This document shows, in pieces, positions 1 through 10,779 of a DNA stretch of 16,817 nucleotides. A program made the position numbers and the translations under genes. Origin of the DNA: an uncultured Flavobacteriales bacterium (lineage in GTDB: Bacteria > Bacteroidota > Bacteroidia > Flavobacteriales > Schleiferiaceae); assembly GCA_903821715.1 (NCBI GenBank), contig CAIJMB010000208.1, positions 1 through 16,817 of the forward strand, in the 5' to 3' direction. Position 1 is the first letter of the stretch; every line of letters starts with the position of its first letter. The notes beneath the pieces were generated by a model that did not search any database, was not told the DNA's origin, and saw only the letters and a program-made list of their open reading frames with translations.

Positions 1-903
1 AAAATTCATCGCAACTGGCTTCTGGCTCTGGTCATCTTTACGGGAGGCGTGCTACTCGGCAGCCGCAGCGATGCCCTCATGGAGGCCATTGGTCGCATCG
101 CCACGACCAACGAAACCGTCGTGGTTCCGCTACCGCAAAAACTTGAAGTATTTGGCGAATCGATTCCTGTGAACGACCCCGACATCGCCGAAGCATTAAG
201 CCGCGAGCTGCACGCCAATACCTACTGGCATTCCAACACTCTACTCATGCTGCAGCGCCGCCCGCGCTGGGAGGCCCGCGTGCGCGGATGGCTGCGCGAT
301 GAAGGGGTTCCCGAAGAATTCATCTACCTGCTCGCCGCCGAAAGCGGCTTTCAGCCCACAGCCTTTTCGCCGTCGGGGGCGGCGGGTTTTTGGCAGTTCA
401 TGCCATCGACAGCCCGTGAACACGGGCTCCGCGTCGACGCCCAAATCGACGAACGCTACCACGCTGAGAAGGCAACACGGACTGCGGCACGCTACCTCAA
501 AAATGCCCACGCAAAGACAGGATCGTGGTTTTTGGCCGCAGCCGCCTACAATATGGGCCTCACGGGCGTGCTCCGCCAAATGGAGCGCCAGGGCGAGCGC
601 AACTACTTCCGCATGACCTGGAATGAAGAAACAGGGCGCTACGCCTTTCGCATTGCCGCCCTCAAACTGCTGCTGGAGCACCCTGAACACTATGGATTCC
701 ACGTCCGCTCCGAAGAATTGTGGCGCGAAGAGTCGGGCCGTCGCGTAACCCTTGACAGCAGCGTAACCCATTGGGGGCGATGGGCACAGCGCGAAGGGCT
801 GAGCTACCGCGACCTTAAGCGGTGGAACCCATGGCTCCGCGAATCGTTTTTTGACAATCCTGACTCGGCGTCGGTTGAACTGGAGCTTCCACTGAAGCGT
901 TAA
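1..903 (+). CDS. Lytic transglycosylase (GH23, MltD-like), 5' end missing
   Basis: Murein lytic transglycosylase that would cleave the MurNAc-GlcNAc bond of peptidoglycan in the periplasm. The frame is open from base 1. The first codons read K-I-H-R-N followed by a hydrophobic run (WLLALVIFTGGVLLG), a signal or membrane anchor, so the true start lies just left of the window and the GTG at 49 is not credible. The GH23 core is clear: catalytic Glu in AAESGF (codon 340-342), then GAAGFWQFMPSTA, and AAAAYNMG near 535-560. The C-terminal part (about 750-900; THWGRWAQREGLSYRDLKRWNPWL) resembles a degenerate LysM-like module, as in MltD relatives. It is the first visible gene of an operon with uvrA, 9 nt downstream. 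The family is certain; the exact subfamily is less so. Confidence 0.9.
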   Translation, partial: KIHRNWLLALVIFTGGVLLGSRSDALMEAIGRIATTNETVVVPLPQKLEVFGESIPVNDPDIAEALSRELHANTYWHSNTLLMLQRRPRWEARVRGWLRDEGVPEEFIYLLAAESGFQPTAFSPSGAAGFWQFMPSTAREHGLRVDAQIDERYHAEKATRTAARYLKNAHAKTGSWFLAAAAYNMGLTGVLRQMERQGERNYFRMTWNEETGRYAFRIAALKLLLEHPEHYGFHVRSEELWREESGRRVTLDSSVTHWGRWAQREGLSYRDLKRWNPWLRESFFDNPDSASVELELPLKR

Positions 904-912
904 CCAAAGAGT

Positions 913-3732
913 ATGAAGCTTCGAATCCTGGGGGCACGGGCCCACAACCTCAAAAATATCGACGTGGAACTTCCGCGCCGAAAACTCGTGGTCGTGACCG
1001 GACTCAGCGGAAGTGGCAAGTCATCGCTCGCCTTTGATACGCTGTTCGCCGAGGGCCAGCGCCGCTACATGGAGACATTCAGCAGCTATGCCCGACAGTT
1101 TTTGGGCACCATGGAACGTCCCGACGTCGACCGCATCGAGGGCCTCTCGCCCGTCGTGGCCATCGAGCAAAAAACAACGAACCGCAACCCTCGTTCTACC
1201 GTCGGAACCGTAACTGAAGTCTACGACTTTCTGCGCCTGCTCTACGCCCGAACGGCGACCGCCTACTCGCTAGCTACCGGCGAAGAAATGGTCAGCTACA
1301 CCGACGACGCCATCCTTGAACGTGTCGTACAGGACTTTGACGGGCAGCGCATTGCACTTTTGGCTCCAGTCGTAAGAGCGCGCAAAGGCCACTACCGTGA
1401 ACTTTTTGAAGGCCTAGCGAAGCAGGGCTATCTCAAGGCTCGGGTCGACGGCGAGTGGACCAATATCGACCGCGGCCTCAAGCTCGACCGCTACAAGACG
1501 CACGACATCGACGTGGTGGTCGACCGACTGAGCCCAGGGGTTGACGAATCCGAACGCCTCAAGCGGAGCATCGCCACCGCGATGCGCCTCGGCCACGGAA
1601 GTATTACGGTAGTCAATTGGGATAGCCAAGCCCAGAAGCACTTCAGCCGCAACCTGATGTGCCCCACTACGGGCCTATCGTACCCCGAGCCCGAGCCCAA
1701 CACGTTCAGCTTCAACTCGCCCAAGGGTGCCTGCCCGCACTGCGACGGCCTTGGAAGCGTTCGCGAGCTTTCACTCAATAAAGTGGTGCTCAACCCGCGC
1801 CTCAGTTTAAGGGACGGTGCCTTGGCTCCGCTGGGCACTTACAAAGCGTCATGGATCTTTCAGCAGCTCGAGCACATCGGGTGGCGCTATGGATACACGC
1901 TTGAGACTCCCTGGAAGGACATACCCGAAGAGGGCCGCAACGCCATCATGCACGGCTGCAACGAGGACTTTACCCATACCCAAAAGGCAGCGGGAATCTC
2001 ACGTAAAATCAGCATTAAGTACGAGGGACTAAAGCCGTTTATCGAGGCCCAGGGCAAAGAAGGAAGTAAGAGTATTCAACGCTGGGCCGACGAATATCTG
2101 GATGACGCTATCTGTAGCCACTGCGAAGGCGGCCGTTTGAAGCCGGAATCTCTCATGTTTCGGATTTCAGGCAAGTCGATTGCCGAGGTGGCCGGACTGC
2201 CCTTGCATGAGCTCTCGGCGTGGCTCGAGGGCGTCCACCAAAGCCTCCCACCTGCCCAGCAGCGCATTGGCGGCGAAATTCTCAAAGAACTGAGCACAAG
2301 GGTTGGCTTTCTCAACGACGTAGGGCTTAGCTACCTTTCGCTGAGCCGATCCGCGCGCACGTTGAGTGGTGGCGAAGCCCAGCGCATTCGCTTGGCAACC
2401 CAAATTGGCTCGCAGCTCGTGAATGTGCTGTACATCCTCGACGAGCCATCGATCGGACTTCATCCGCGCGATAACGACCGTCTGATTCGCAGCCTCGAGC
2501 GCCTGCGCGATCTCGGCAACAGTGTGGTGGTCGTGGAGCACGACGAAGAACTGATGCGGCACGCCGACCACATCGTCGACATGGGTCCACGCGCCGGAAT
2601 CCACGGCGGACGCGTCGTCGCCGAAGGCACCTACGCCGAACTCATTGCCTCAGACAGCCTAACGGCCCAGTACCTGCGGGGCGACCTGCTTGTTTCAGAA
2701 CTGCGCGAACCGCGCACAGGGAACGGGAAGTCTATGCGCCTAATCGGTGCTACCGGCCGCAACCTTCAGGGCGTGGACCTTGAGCTTCCGCTTGGGAAAC
2801 TCGTGGTGGTCACTGGCGTGTCCGGCTCAGGAAAGTCCACACTGATCAACAAAACTCTGCACCCCGCAATCGCCGGACCGTTGCAAGGCTTGCTCGACAA
2901 GCCCGAGCCGTTCGAAAAGCTGGAGGGCCTCGAACACGTCGACAAAATCATCGCAGTGGACCAAAGTCCGATTGGGCGCAATCCGCGCTCTAATCCGAGC
3001 ACCTACACCGGCGTGTTTAACGAAATCCGCAAACTTTTTAGCGAGTTGCCCGAAGCAAAAATCCGTGGATACGCTCCGGGGCGCTTCTCGTTTAACGTCA
3101 AGGGTGGGCGCTGCGAAACCTGCGAGGGCGGCGGAATGCGCGTCATTGAGATGAACTTCTTGCCCGACGTATATGTTCCGTGCGAAACCTGCCAAGGCCG
3201 TCGGTTCAACCGCGAAACCCTCGAGGTCCGCTATAAGGGCCACAGCATCAGCGACGTGCTCAACATGAGTATTGAAGAGTCAATGCACTTTTTTGAGGCG
3301 GTTCCGCGCATTTACCGCGTCCTGCTCACCTTGAACAGCATCGGTCTCGGATACATCACTTTGGGTCAGTCCGCAACGACCTTGAGCGGAGGCGAAGCCC
3401 AGCGCATCAAGTTGGCCACCGAGCTCAGCAAGCGCTCTACGGGCCAAACGCTGTACCTGCTCGACGAGCCCACCACGGGCCTTCACTTTGACGACGTCAA
3501 GGTGCTCATGGACGGCCTGCACCGACTGGTCGACCAAGGCAACACCGTGCTGGTGATCGAGCACAACCTCGACGTCATTCACCAGGCCGACCACATCGTC
3601 GACCTCGGTCCCGACGGCGGTGCCGGCGGCGGCCTCATTGTTGCCACCGGAACCCCAAGCGACGTCGCAGCCAGCCCCGAAAGCATCACCGGACGCTACC
3701 TTGCGGAATACATTAACCGTTTAAAGCGTTAA
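913..3732 (+). CDS. uvrA: Excinuclease ABC subunit A (UvrA)
   Basis: Damage-recognition ATPase of nucleotide excision repair; as a dimer it loads UvrB on lesions. The 939 residues match the usual ~940-950. Two ABC modules are complete. Module I has Walker A GLSGSGKSS (K36), signature LSGGEAQRIRLAT from residue 484, and Walker B with D510 (LDEPSIGLH). Module II has Walker A GVSGSGKST (K641), signature LSGGEAQRIKLAT from 824, and Walker B with D851 (LDEPTTGLH). Zinc-binding cysteine pairs are seen at C274/C277 with C401/C404, and C734/C737 with C757/C760. The ATG at 913 gives the canonical MKLRILGARAHNLKNI start. It lies 9 nt after the transglycosylase and 4 nt before the LOG gene, so one transcript is likely. 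No LexA-like operator is visible in the tiny upstream gap. Confidence 0.98.
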   Translation: MKLRILGARAHNLKNIDVELPRRKLVVVTGLSGSGKSSLAFDTLFAEGQRRYMETFSSYARQFLGTMERPDVDRIEGLSPVVAIEQKTTNRNPRSTVGTVTEVYDFLRLLYARTATAYSLATGEEMVSYTDDAILERVVQDFDGQRIALLAPVVRARKGHYRELFEGLAKQGYLKARVDGEWTNIDRGLKLDRYKTHDIDVVVDRLSPGVDESERLKRSIATAMRLGHGSITVVNWDSQAQKHFSRNLMCPTTGLSYPEPEPNTFSFNSPKGACPHCDGLGSVRELSLNKVVLNPRLSLRDGALAPLGTYKASWIFQQLEHIGWRYGYTLETPWKDIPEEGRNAIMHGCNEDFTHTQKAAGISRKISIKYEGLKPFIEAQGKEGSKSIQRWADEYLDDAICSHCEGGRLKPESLMFRISGKSIAEVAGLPLHELSAWLEGVHQSLPPAQQRIGGEILKELSTRVGFLNDVGLSYLSLSRSARTLSGGEAQRIRLATQIGSQLVNVLYILDEPSIGLHPRDNDRLIRSLERLRDLGNSVVVVEHDEELMRHADHIVDMGPRAGIHGGRVVAEGTYAELIASDSLTAQYLRGDLLVSELREPRTGNGKSMRLIGATGRNLQGVDLELPLGKLVVVTGVSGSGKSTLINKTLHPAIAGPLQGLLDKPEPFEKLEGLEHVDKIIAVDQSPIGRNPRSNPSTYTGVFNEIRKLFSELPEAKIRGYAPGRFSFNVKGGRCETCEGGGMRVIEMNFLPDVYVPCETCQGRRFNRETLEVRYKGHSISDVLNMSIEESMHFFEAVPRIYRVLLTLNSIGLGYITLGQSATTLSGGEAQRIKLATELSKRSTGQTLYLLDEPTTGLHFDDVKVLMDGLHRLVDQGNTVLVIEHNLDVIHQADHIVDLGPDGGAGGGLIVATGTPSDVAASPESITGRYLAEYINRLKR

Positions 3733-3736
3733 CCCT

Positions 3737-4447
3737 ATGGCGACCAACGGATCACAGCCGATCAAAACAGCCTTCAAGCACAAGTCTTGGAACGAGGTTC
3801 GCACCAACGACTCCTGGGCCATTTTTAAAATCATGGGCGAATTCGTGCAGGGTTATGAGCGCTTGTCGCGGATCGGACCGTGCGTGAGCATCTTTGGTTC
3901 AGCCCGACTGCCCGAAGGCCACGCCTGGTACCAGACCGCCCAAGTCATCGCCGAGGGACTCGGCGCCAAGGGCTACGGGATCATCAGCGGCGGTGGCCCC
4001 GGCATCATGGAAGCGGCCAACCGCGGCGCCAAAGCCGTCGGCGCCCCATCGGTGGGATTGAATATTGAACTACCCCATGAGCAGAAGCCCAACGACTTCA
4101 TTGATCTGGACAAGAGCGTCGATTTCGACTACTTTTTTGTGCGCAAGGTCATGTTTGTCAAGTACTCACAAGGGTTTGTGGTCATGCCCGGCGGATTCGG
4201 AACCCTGGACGAGGTGTTCGAAGCCATCACACTGATTCAGACCAAAAAGATTGGCCGCTTTCCGGTTGTTTTGGTGGGTCGCGACTACTGGGGCGGTCTC
4301 GTCGACTGGATCGATTCCACCCTCAAAGGAAACGGCCTCATCGGCCCTGACGACACCAAGCTGTTCAAGCTCGTGGACACTGCTGAAGAGGCCATTATGG
4401 CCATCGACGACTTTTACAGCCGCTACATTCTCAAGCCCAACTTCTAG
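3737..4447 (+). CDS. LOG-family protein (TIGR00730-type nucleotide phosphoribohydrolase)
   Basis: Rossmann-fold protein of the LOG (LONELY GUY) / lysine-decarboxylase-like superfamily. Characterised members hydrolyse cytokinin or purine nucleoside 5'-monophosphates to base and ribose 5-phosphate. Both signatures are present: GGGPGIMEAANRG at residues 85-97 and PGGFGTLDE at 151-159, which hold the nucleotide-binding and catalytic Arg/Glu residues. At 236 residues it is longer than the ~190-residue plant-type LOGs, with an N-terminal extension of about 45 residues (K/W-rich, then GEFVQGYERLSRIG). No decarboxylase activity should be assumed. It is the last gene of the transglycosylase-uvrA-LOG operon, starting 4 nt after uvrA. 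Its TAG stop lies inside a CTAG shared with the convergent gene. The true substrate here is unknown. Confidence 0.9.
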   Translation: MATNGSQPIKTAFKHKSWNEVRTNDSWAIFKIMGEFVQGYERLSRIGPCVSIFGSARLPEGHAWYQTAQVIAEGLGAKGYGIISGGGPGIMEAANRGAKAVGAPSVGLNIELPHEQKPNDFIDLDKSVDFDYFFVRKVMFVKYSQGFVVMPGGFGTLDEVFEAITLIQTKKIGRFPVVLVGRDYWGGLVDWIDSTLKGNGLIGPDDTKLFKLVDTAEEAIMAIDDFYSRYILKPNF

Positions 4448-6099
4448 GGCTTCAAGAGCTTTTGGGTCCACCGACGCCCCTGGGCGTCGGTGGTTTCAAG
4501 CACGTACACTCCCGATGCGGACGGGTACGGCAGATCCAACTGGCGGTCGTGCAGCGTACCGCTTGAAAGGGTACGACCGTCCAACCCAAGCAGGGTCCAA
4601 CTGCGCGTGGCTTCTGTGGACGCGGTGAGCATCCAGCCGCGTGCCGACTGGCTGACGTTCCAAAGGGCCTCGGCCTCGGGAACGGACCAGTAGACGTCCG
4701 CGTACAGGGTGTCGCGCACGAATATTCCGCTGCCCAGACTGTAGTCCCGAGACTCCGTGGTAATGTAGTTGGGGCTAATCGTCGAAGGCCACACCAGCGA
4801 ATCCTGAAGTGCACCAGTTTGTGCGATAGTGATTTTGCCGGTGGCGTCGGGCCACAAGGTATCACCTTGAGTGTGCCAGTACACGTACTCAACTCCGTAC
4901 ATCATCGCGGTGTTGGTGTCAAACATTGCGGTTCCGCCGGCACCACCAAAACGAACTAAAAGTTGAATTTCAGCGCGGCTCACCGAAGGGTATTCGGGTT
5001 CCAGCACCCACAGTCCGGTCTCGATGTCGTTTACCAGAATCCGTCCGCTGGGCAGGTAGGGGTAGGCCCCCCAGGCTCCGTTGTAGCCGGTTCCGCTGTA
5101 CTGCGGCGAAGTGTCATAGTAGGCTGCAAGGACGGGCAGTTCCGGAAACTCGACGTCGAGCACATGGCAGCCAAACGTGTAGTACGAGGTCACCAAGTGG
5201 TTGCCGTCGACGTGGGCATTGTGCGGAATCAAGCCCGTACCCGACTGCACCTTATGGCGAAAACGCTCGTCTACGTTGCTGAGGTCGTTGACGTTGTAGG
5301 CCGCGACGTAACCATTGGCCACCTCGTCGGTAGTGTAGAGCGTATTTCCGTCGTCCGACAACCAGCAGTTGTGCGCAAAGTGGTCGGGCGAGTCAAAGCT
5401 GGCAAATGTCACAGGCTGACTGGGGAGCGCGACGCCGATTACCTGAATGTCTTCCCAAAGTGCAGCGCCGTACAACGTGTCGTTGCGTGCAAAGCCATCG
5501 TGCAGGTAGTGCGTCGAATAGTTTCCGATTACTACGGGGTTCCAAGGGTCGCTCGCGACGTCGACGATTACGGCTCCGCCTCCGCCCGCATTCGAGCCAA
5601 AAGCGTAGAGTTTGCCCTCTTCATCGATCCAAAGGTTGTGTGCGCGGCGCAAGGTGTCCACGCCTCCGCTGCTGAGCGGAACCGGCAGGCGCACCTTCTT
5701 TGACACCATACTGTCCAGGTCGATGATGAGCAGGCCGTCGGTCAGGTTAGTCGCCGTGGGCACGTCGTGTACCACGTAGGCGTAGTGGCCCCAGGTCTTA
5801 ATGTCGCGCCAGACCGAAGGAGCTCCAGGAACCCAAAGTACGTTCGTGATTTGGGACGGGTTGGTCACGTTGGCGATTAGGGTCCCATTGCGGTTTCCGA
5901 CGATGGCGAGCTCGCGCTGGGTAGCTGAATCGTAGTATCCCCAAATGTCATTGCAAAACGGTGAAGCCGCAAGCGGACCCCACTGCGTCACGGGATAGTG
6001 TCCAAGCCGCTGCATGTTCAGGCTATCGTTGCTGGGCTGGGCCCATGAAGTGAAGGCGGCCAGTGCCAGACCGAACATCACGCTGGTACGTAGTTTCAT
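4444..6099 (-). CDS. Secreted choice-of-anchor-B / LVIVD-type protein with T9SS type A sorting domain
   Basis: Predicted exported protein of 551 residues, function unknown. Residues 1-20 are a signal peptide (MKLRTSVMFGLALAAFTSWA|Q). Residues ~30-375 look like a beta-propeller of the choice-of-anchor-B type: repeated strands such as GLLIIDLDSM, GAVIVDVASD, GCHVLDVEFP and LVNDIETGLWVLEP, plus conserved HNLWID, HNCWLSDDG and PHNAH segments. Residues ~480-551 form a T9SS type A sorting domain (WTLLGLDGRTLSSG... GVYVLETTDAQGRRW...KLLKP), which routes proteins through the type IX system to the surface or medium. The ATG lies 2 nt after the parC stop, so translational coupling or at least co-transcription is likely, although no link to topoisomerase function is evident. 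The stop overlaps the LOG stop tail-to-tail. Confidence 0.85.
   Translation of the reverse strand: MKLRTSVMFGLALAAFTSWAQPSNDSLNMQRLGHYPVTQWGPLAASPFCNDIWGYYDSATQRELAIVGNRNGTLIANVTNPSQITNVLWVPGAPSVWRDIKTWGHYAYVVHDVPTATNLTDGLLIIDLDSMVSKKVRLPVPLSSGGVDTLRRAHNLWIDEEGKLYAFGSNAGGGGAVIVDVASDPWNPVVIGNYSTHYLHDGFARNDTLYGAALWEDIQVIGVALPSQPVTFASFDSPDHFAHNCWLSDDGNTLYTTDEVANGYVAAYNVNDLSNVDERFRHKVQSGTGLIPHNAHVDGNHLVTSYYTFGCHVLDVEFPELPVLAAYYDTSPQYSGTGYNGAWGAYPYLPSGRILVNDIETGLWVLEPEYPSVSRAEIQLLVRFGGAGGTAMFDTNTAMMYGVEYVYWHTQGDTLWPDATGKITIAQTGALQDSLVWPSTISPNYITTESRDYSLGSGIFVRDTLYADVYWSVPEAEALWNVSQSARGWMLTASTEATRSWTLLGLDGRTLSSGTLHDRQLDLPYPSASGVYVLETTDAQGRRWTQKLLKP
4468..4493 (+). terminator. Strong GC hairpin just past the LOG stop, candidate terminator
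   Basis: Perfect 12-bp inverted repeat (CCACCGACGCCC / GGGCGTCGGTGG) separated by 2 nt, beginning 20 nt after the LOG stop. On the + strand it is followed by only three T (GGTTTCAAG), so it is a weak intrinsic terminator at best. It lies inside the last codons of the opposite-strand T9SS gene (around TTDAQGRRW), so it must also serve as coding sequence. The repeat is seen directly; its terminator role for the uvrA operon is inferred from position. Confidence 0.5.
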
Positions 6100-6101
6100 A
6101 A

Positions 6102-8814
6102 CTAAAAGTTAAGTGTAATCTGCCCGTCGTCTTCGGTTCCGAAGTCCACGTCGGGTTCGGATGCGCCTTCGACGACCGTGGGCGCTTGGGCGAGGTCTGA
6201 CCACTCCACGGTGGATCCGGGTGCAATGCCCTCAGCAGCATATTCCACGGGCGCTGCGGCTTCCTCTACTTCGGACTGCTCGGGCTCATCGCGCTCCGCC
6301 GAAACCAAGCTCACAGACAGCACAGGGCCGGCATGCAGCATGTTGCCCAGGGCCTTCCAACCCTTGACTGCAATCAACTCTTCGAGCACAAGTATCTCGT
6401 CCTCACGGTCTTTGCCTTTGATTTTGCGGAACCGCACATTAATCGTGCTCCGATCCGCCGCCGTCACCAAATGCAACGCCGACTTCGCGTGCTCGGTGAT
6501 GAAGCATTCCCAGCCGTCCCCTTTGGGTTCCAGCTCAAAACGCTTCACCATGAAGCGTTCCTTGATTCCGTCAAAGTACACGGCCGACAGGGCGCGCAGG
6601 GGCTCCCATCGCTCAAGAAAGAACGGAACTTCGTTGAAGTGCAAAAGTAAATCCGGGGTTACGATACGGTAGTTACCCTTGGCGTCCATCTCGAGCAGCT
6701 TGTCTTCGCCGCGGAAGCGACCCAGCGAGCGCCCGCGACCTTGGTCGTTGAGCTTGAGCACGGTCTCGTCAAACCAAATTTCACGCGCAGCCAAGGTGCT
6801 CACCCCTTCGGTTTTGAGCTCAATTCGCTTGACCGTGTTCTTGGTCACGGTATTGCCCCTCGCCGCCCGGCCGCGCACGGCAAGGTCGGTAAAGTCAAAG
6901 TCAAAGCGCAGCTTCTTGAGCGAAGGCATCGCGCGCAGGTGCACCGTGACGACTTCGGCTTCGCCGTTCGGGTTGACGCTCAAGTACAGCACCTCAGACC
7001 CCTTGGTGCCTTGGGTGATCGGATACTCCTTGTCTCGGGTTACACCGCTAATCGGGAAGCGCTTCGCAAACGATGCCCCGCGGGCTCCGTCGCGGTAAAT
7101 CACATTGTAAATGGTGCGCTCGTCACCCTTTTTGAACACCGAAACGTGCATGATGTCGGTTCCCACGAACTTTTTGTCGCCGACTTTGGTCACAAGCATG
7201 CTTCCGTCGCGGCGAATGACCACCACGTCGTCGATGTCCGCGCAGTCTCCGACGAACTCGTCTTTGCGCAATGCGGTTCCGACAAAGCCCTCAGCGCGGT
7301 TGACGTACAACTTGGCGTTGGCAATCGCCACTTGGGTGGCCACAACCTGTTCAAAGCCGCGGAGCTCAGTTTTGCGATCGCGCCCCACGCCGTATTTTTT
7401 CTTCAAGTTTTTGAAGAACTCAACGGCGTAATCAATCAGATTTTCAAGGTGATGCTTAATCTCTGCAATCTGGCCTTCGAGCGCGCGAAGGTGGTCGTCT
7501 GCCTTGTTGGCGTCGAACTTCGAAATGCGCTTGATTCGAATCTCTGTCAGCCGCACGATGTCCTCGTCGGTGACCGCGCGCAGCAGGTGCTTGGTGTGCG
7601 GAGCCAATCCCACACGAATGTTTTCCATGACCGCCTCCCAGGTTTCGGCCTCTTCGATGTCGCGGTAGATGCGGTGCTCGATAAAGATCTTCTCAAGGCT
7701 TGCAAAGTGCCACTGCTCTTGAAGCTCGTGAAGCTTGAGCTCGAGCTCCGCTTTGAGCACGGCCACCGTAGTGTCGGTGGACCGGCGGAGCATGTCGCGA
7801 ACCCCCATGAACACCGGTTTGTCGTCGATAATGACGCAGGCCATGGTGCTCACCGATGACTCGCAGGCCGTGAACGCGTAGAGCGCATCCACCATTTGGT
7901 CGGGCGAAACCCCTGGCAGCAAATGGATCACAATCTCTACGTGCTCTGCCGTATTGTCCTCGATCTTTTTGATTTTGATCTTGCCTTTGTCGTTGGCTTT
8001 GATCACGGACTCGATTACTGAGGTGGTTGTGGTCCCGAACGGAATTTCCCTGATTATCAGCGTCTTCTTGTCTTCAACTTCAATCTTCGCGCGAACCCGA
8101 ACGCGCCCGCCCCGCTCCCCGTCTTGGTATCCGCTGACGTCGGCGATTCCGCCCGTGGGAAAGTCAGGGTAAATCTGAAAACTGCGTCCGCGAAGGTGCG
8201 CCACCGACGCGTCGATCAGCTCGTTAAAGTTGTGCGGAAGGATCTTGGTGCTCAAACCCACCGCAATACCCTCTACGCCTTGCGCCAGCAGCAGCGGAAA
8301 CTTGACCGGCAAAAAGATCGGTTCCTTGCCTCGGCCGTCGTAGCTCGCCTGGTACTGCGTGATTTTGGGCGAAAAAGCCACGTCGAGGGCAAACTTGCTC
8401 AGGCGCGCTTCGATGTATCGGGGAGCTGCCGCACTGTCTCCGGTGTAAATGTTGCCCCAGTTTCCTTGGGTATCGATCAAGAGGTTCTTTTGGCCGAGCT
8501 GCACGAGTGCATCGCCAATCGAAGCGTCGCCGTGCGGATGGTACTTCATCGTCTGACCGATAACGTTGGCCACTTTGTGAAAGCGACCGTCCTCCATCTC
8601 AAAGAGGGCGTGCATCAGTCGACGTTGTACTGGCTTCAGGCCGTCTTCAAGGGCCGGAACCGCACGTTCCAAAATGACGTAGCTGGCATAGTCCAAGAAG
8701 TACTCGCGGTACATGCCGCGCACTCGGGACTCCACAGGCTTGATGACCTCACCCTCGGGCACAACCGAATCCGGAGCGCTCAATTCAAGCGACTCATCCG
8801 AAGGGGGAAGCATC

Positions 8815-8825
<11 letters not shown>
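6102..8825 (-). CDS. parC: DNA topoisomerase IV subunit A (ParC; GyrA/ParC family)
   Basis: Breakage-reunion subunit of topoisomerase IV, acting with ParE to decatenate daughter chromosomes. From the ATG at 8825 it has 907 residues. The winged-helix/tower core contains VPALEDGLKPVQRRLMHA (~56-73), KYHPHGDASIGDALV (~94-108) and AAPRYIEARL with the catalytic Tyr at 137. A coiled-coil-like region (~440-500) and a C-terminal beta-pinwheel region follow. No GyrA-box (QRRGGKG) is visible, and parE lies directly upstream, so ParC fits better than GyrA. Start choice: the frame extends to a TTG at 8846 deep inside parE, but the ATG at 8825 (MSDEM) overlaps parE by only 11 bp. A second ATG at 8813 sits 1 nt past the parE TGA (TGAgATG), a typical coupled start, and cannot be excluded. 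The last ~60 residues are acidic and low-complexity. Confidence 0.95.
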
Positions 8826-10668
<1,843 letters not shown>

Positions 10669-10672
10669 GATA

Positions 10673-10676
10673 TCCT
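10673..10676 (-). promoter_or_regulatory. Shine-Dalgarno-like AGGA before parE
   Basis: On the minus strand the sequence reads AGGATATCATG, an AGGA 4 nt before the parE ATG. Most genes in this window have no such motif, as expected for Bacteroidota, so this one supports the 10668 start but could be chance. Confidence 0.35.
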
Positions 10677-10688
10677 GCGAATCTAACG

Positions 10689-10719
10689 CAAAACATCACA
10701 GCAAACCCGCGCCACCAAA
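10689..10719 (-). promoter_or_regulatory. Candidate Bacteroidota-type promoter of parE-parC
   Basis: On the minus strand TTTG (10719-10716) is followed by 19 nt and then ATGTTTTG (10696-10689). This resembles the Bacteroidota -33 TTTG / -7 TAnnTTTG promoter with near-ideal spacing, although the first two -7 bases are AT rather than TA. Transcription would begin roughly 10-15 nt before the parE ATG. The motif is seen; its activity is inferred. Confidence 0.4.
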
Positions 10720-10779
10720 GGGAGTTTTCAACAGAATAATCCTCTAACCGCGACCCATTATAGACGTTAATTTTACCTC

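Noticed and set aside
49..903. GTG at 49 as the start of the transglycosylase
   Set aside because: The frame stays open to base 1 and codes for a hydrophobic export segment that this start would cut.
6741..7859. Long + strand open frame (372 codons) opposite parC
   Set aside because: Antisense shadow of a strongly conserved gene; composition reflects GC-rich codon positions and the translation has no recognisable domain.
10768..10775. TAATTTTA as a -7 box for the acetyltransferase
   Set aside because: It ends only 4 nt before the ATG, lacks the final G and has no -33 partner.
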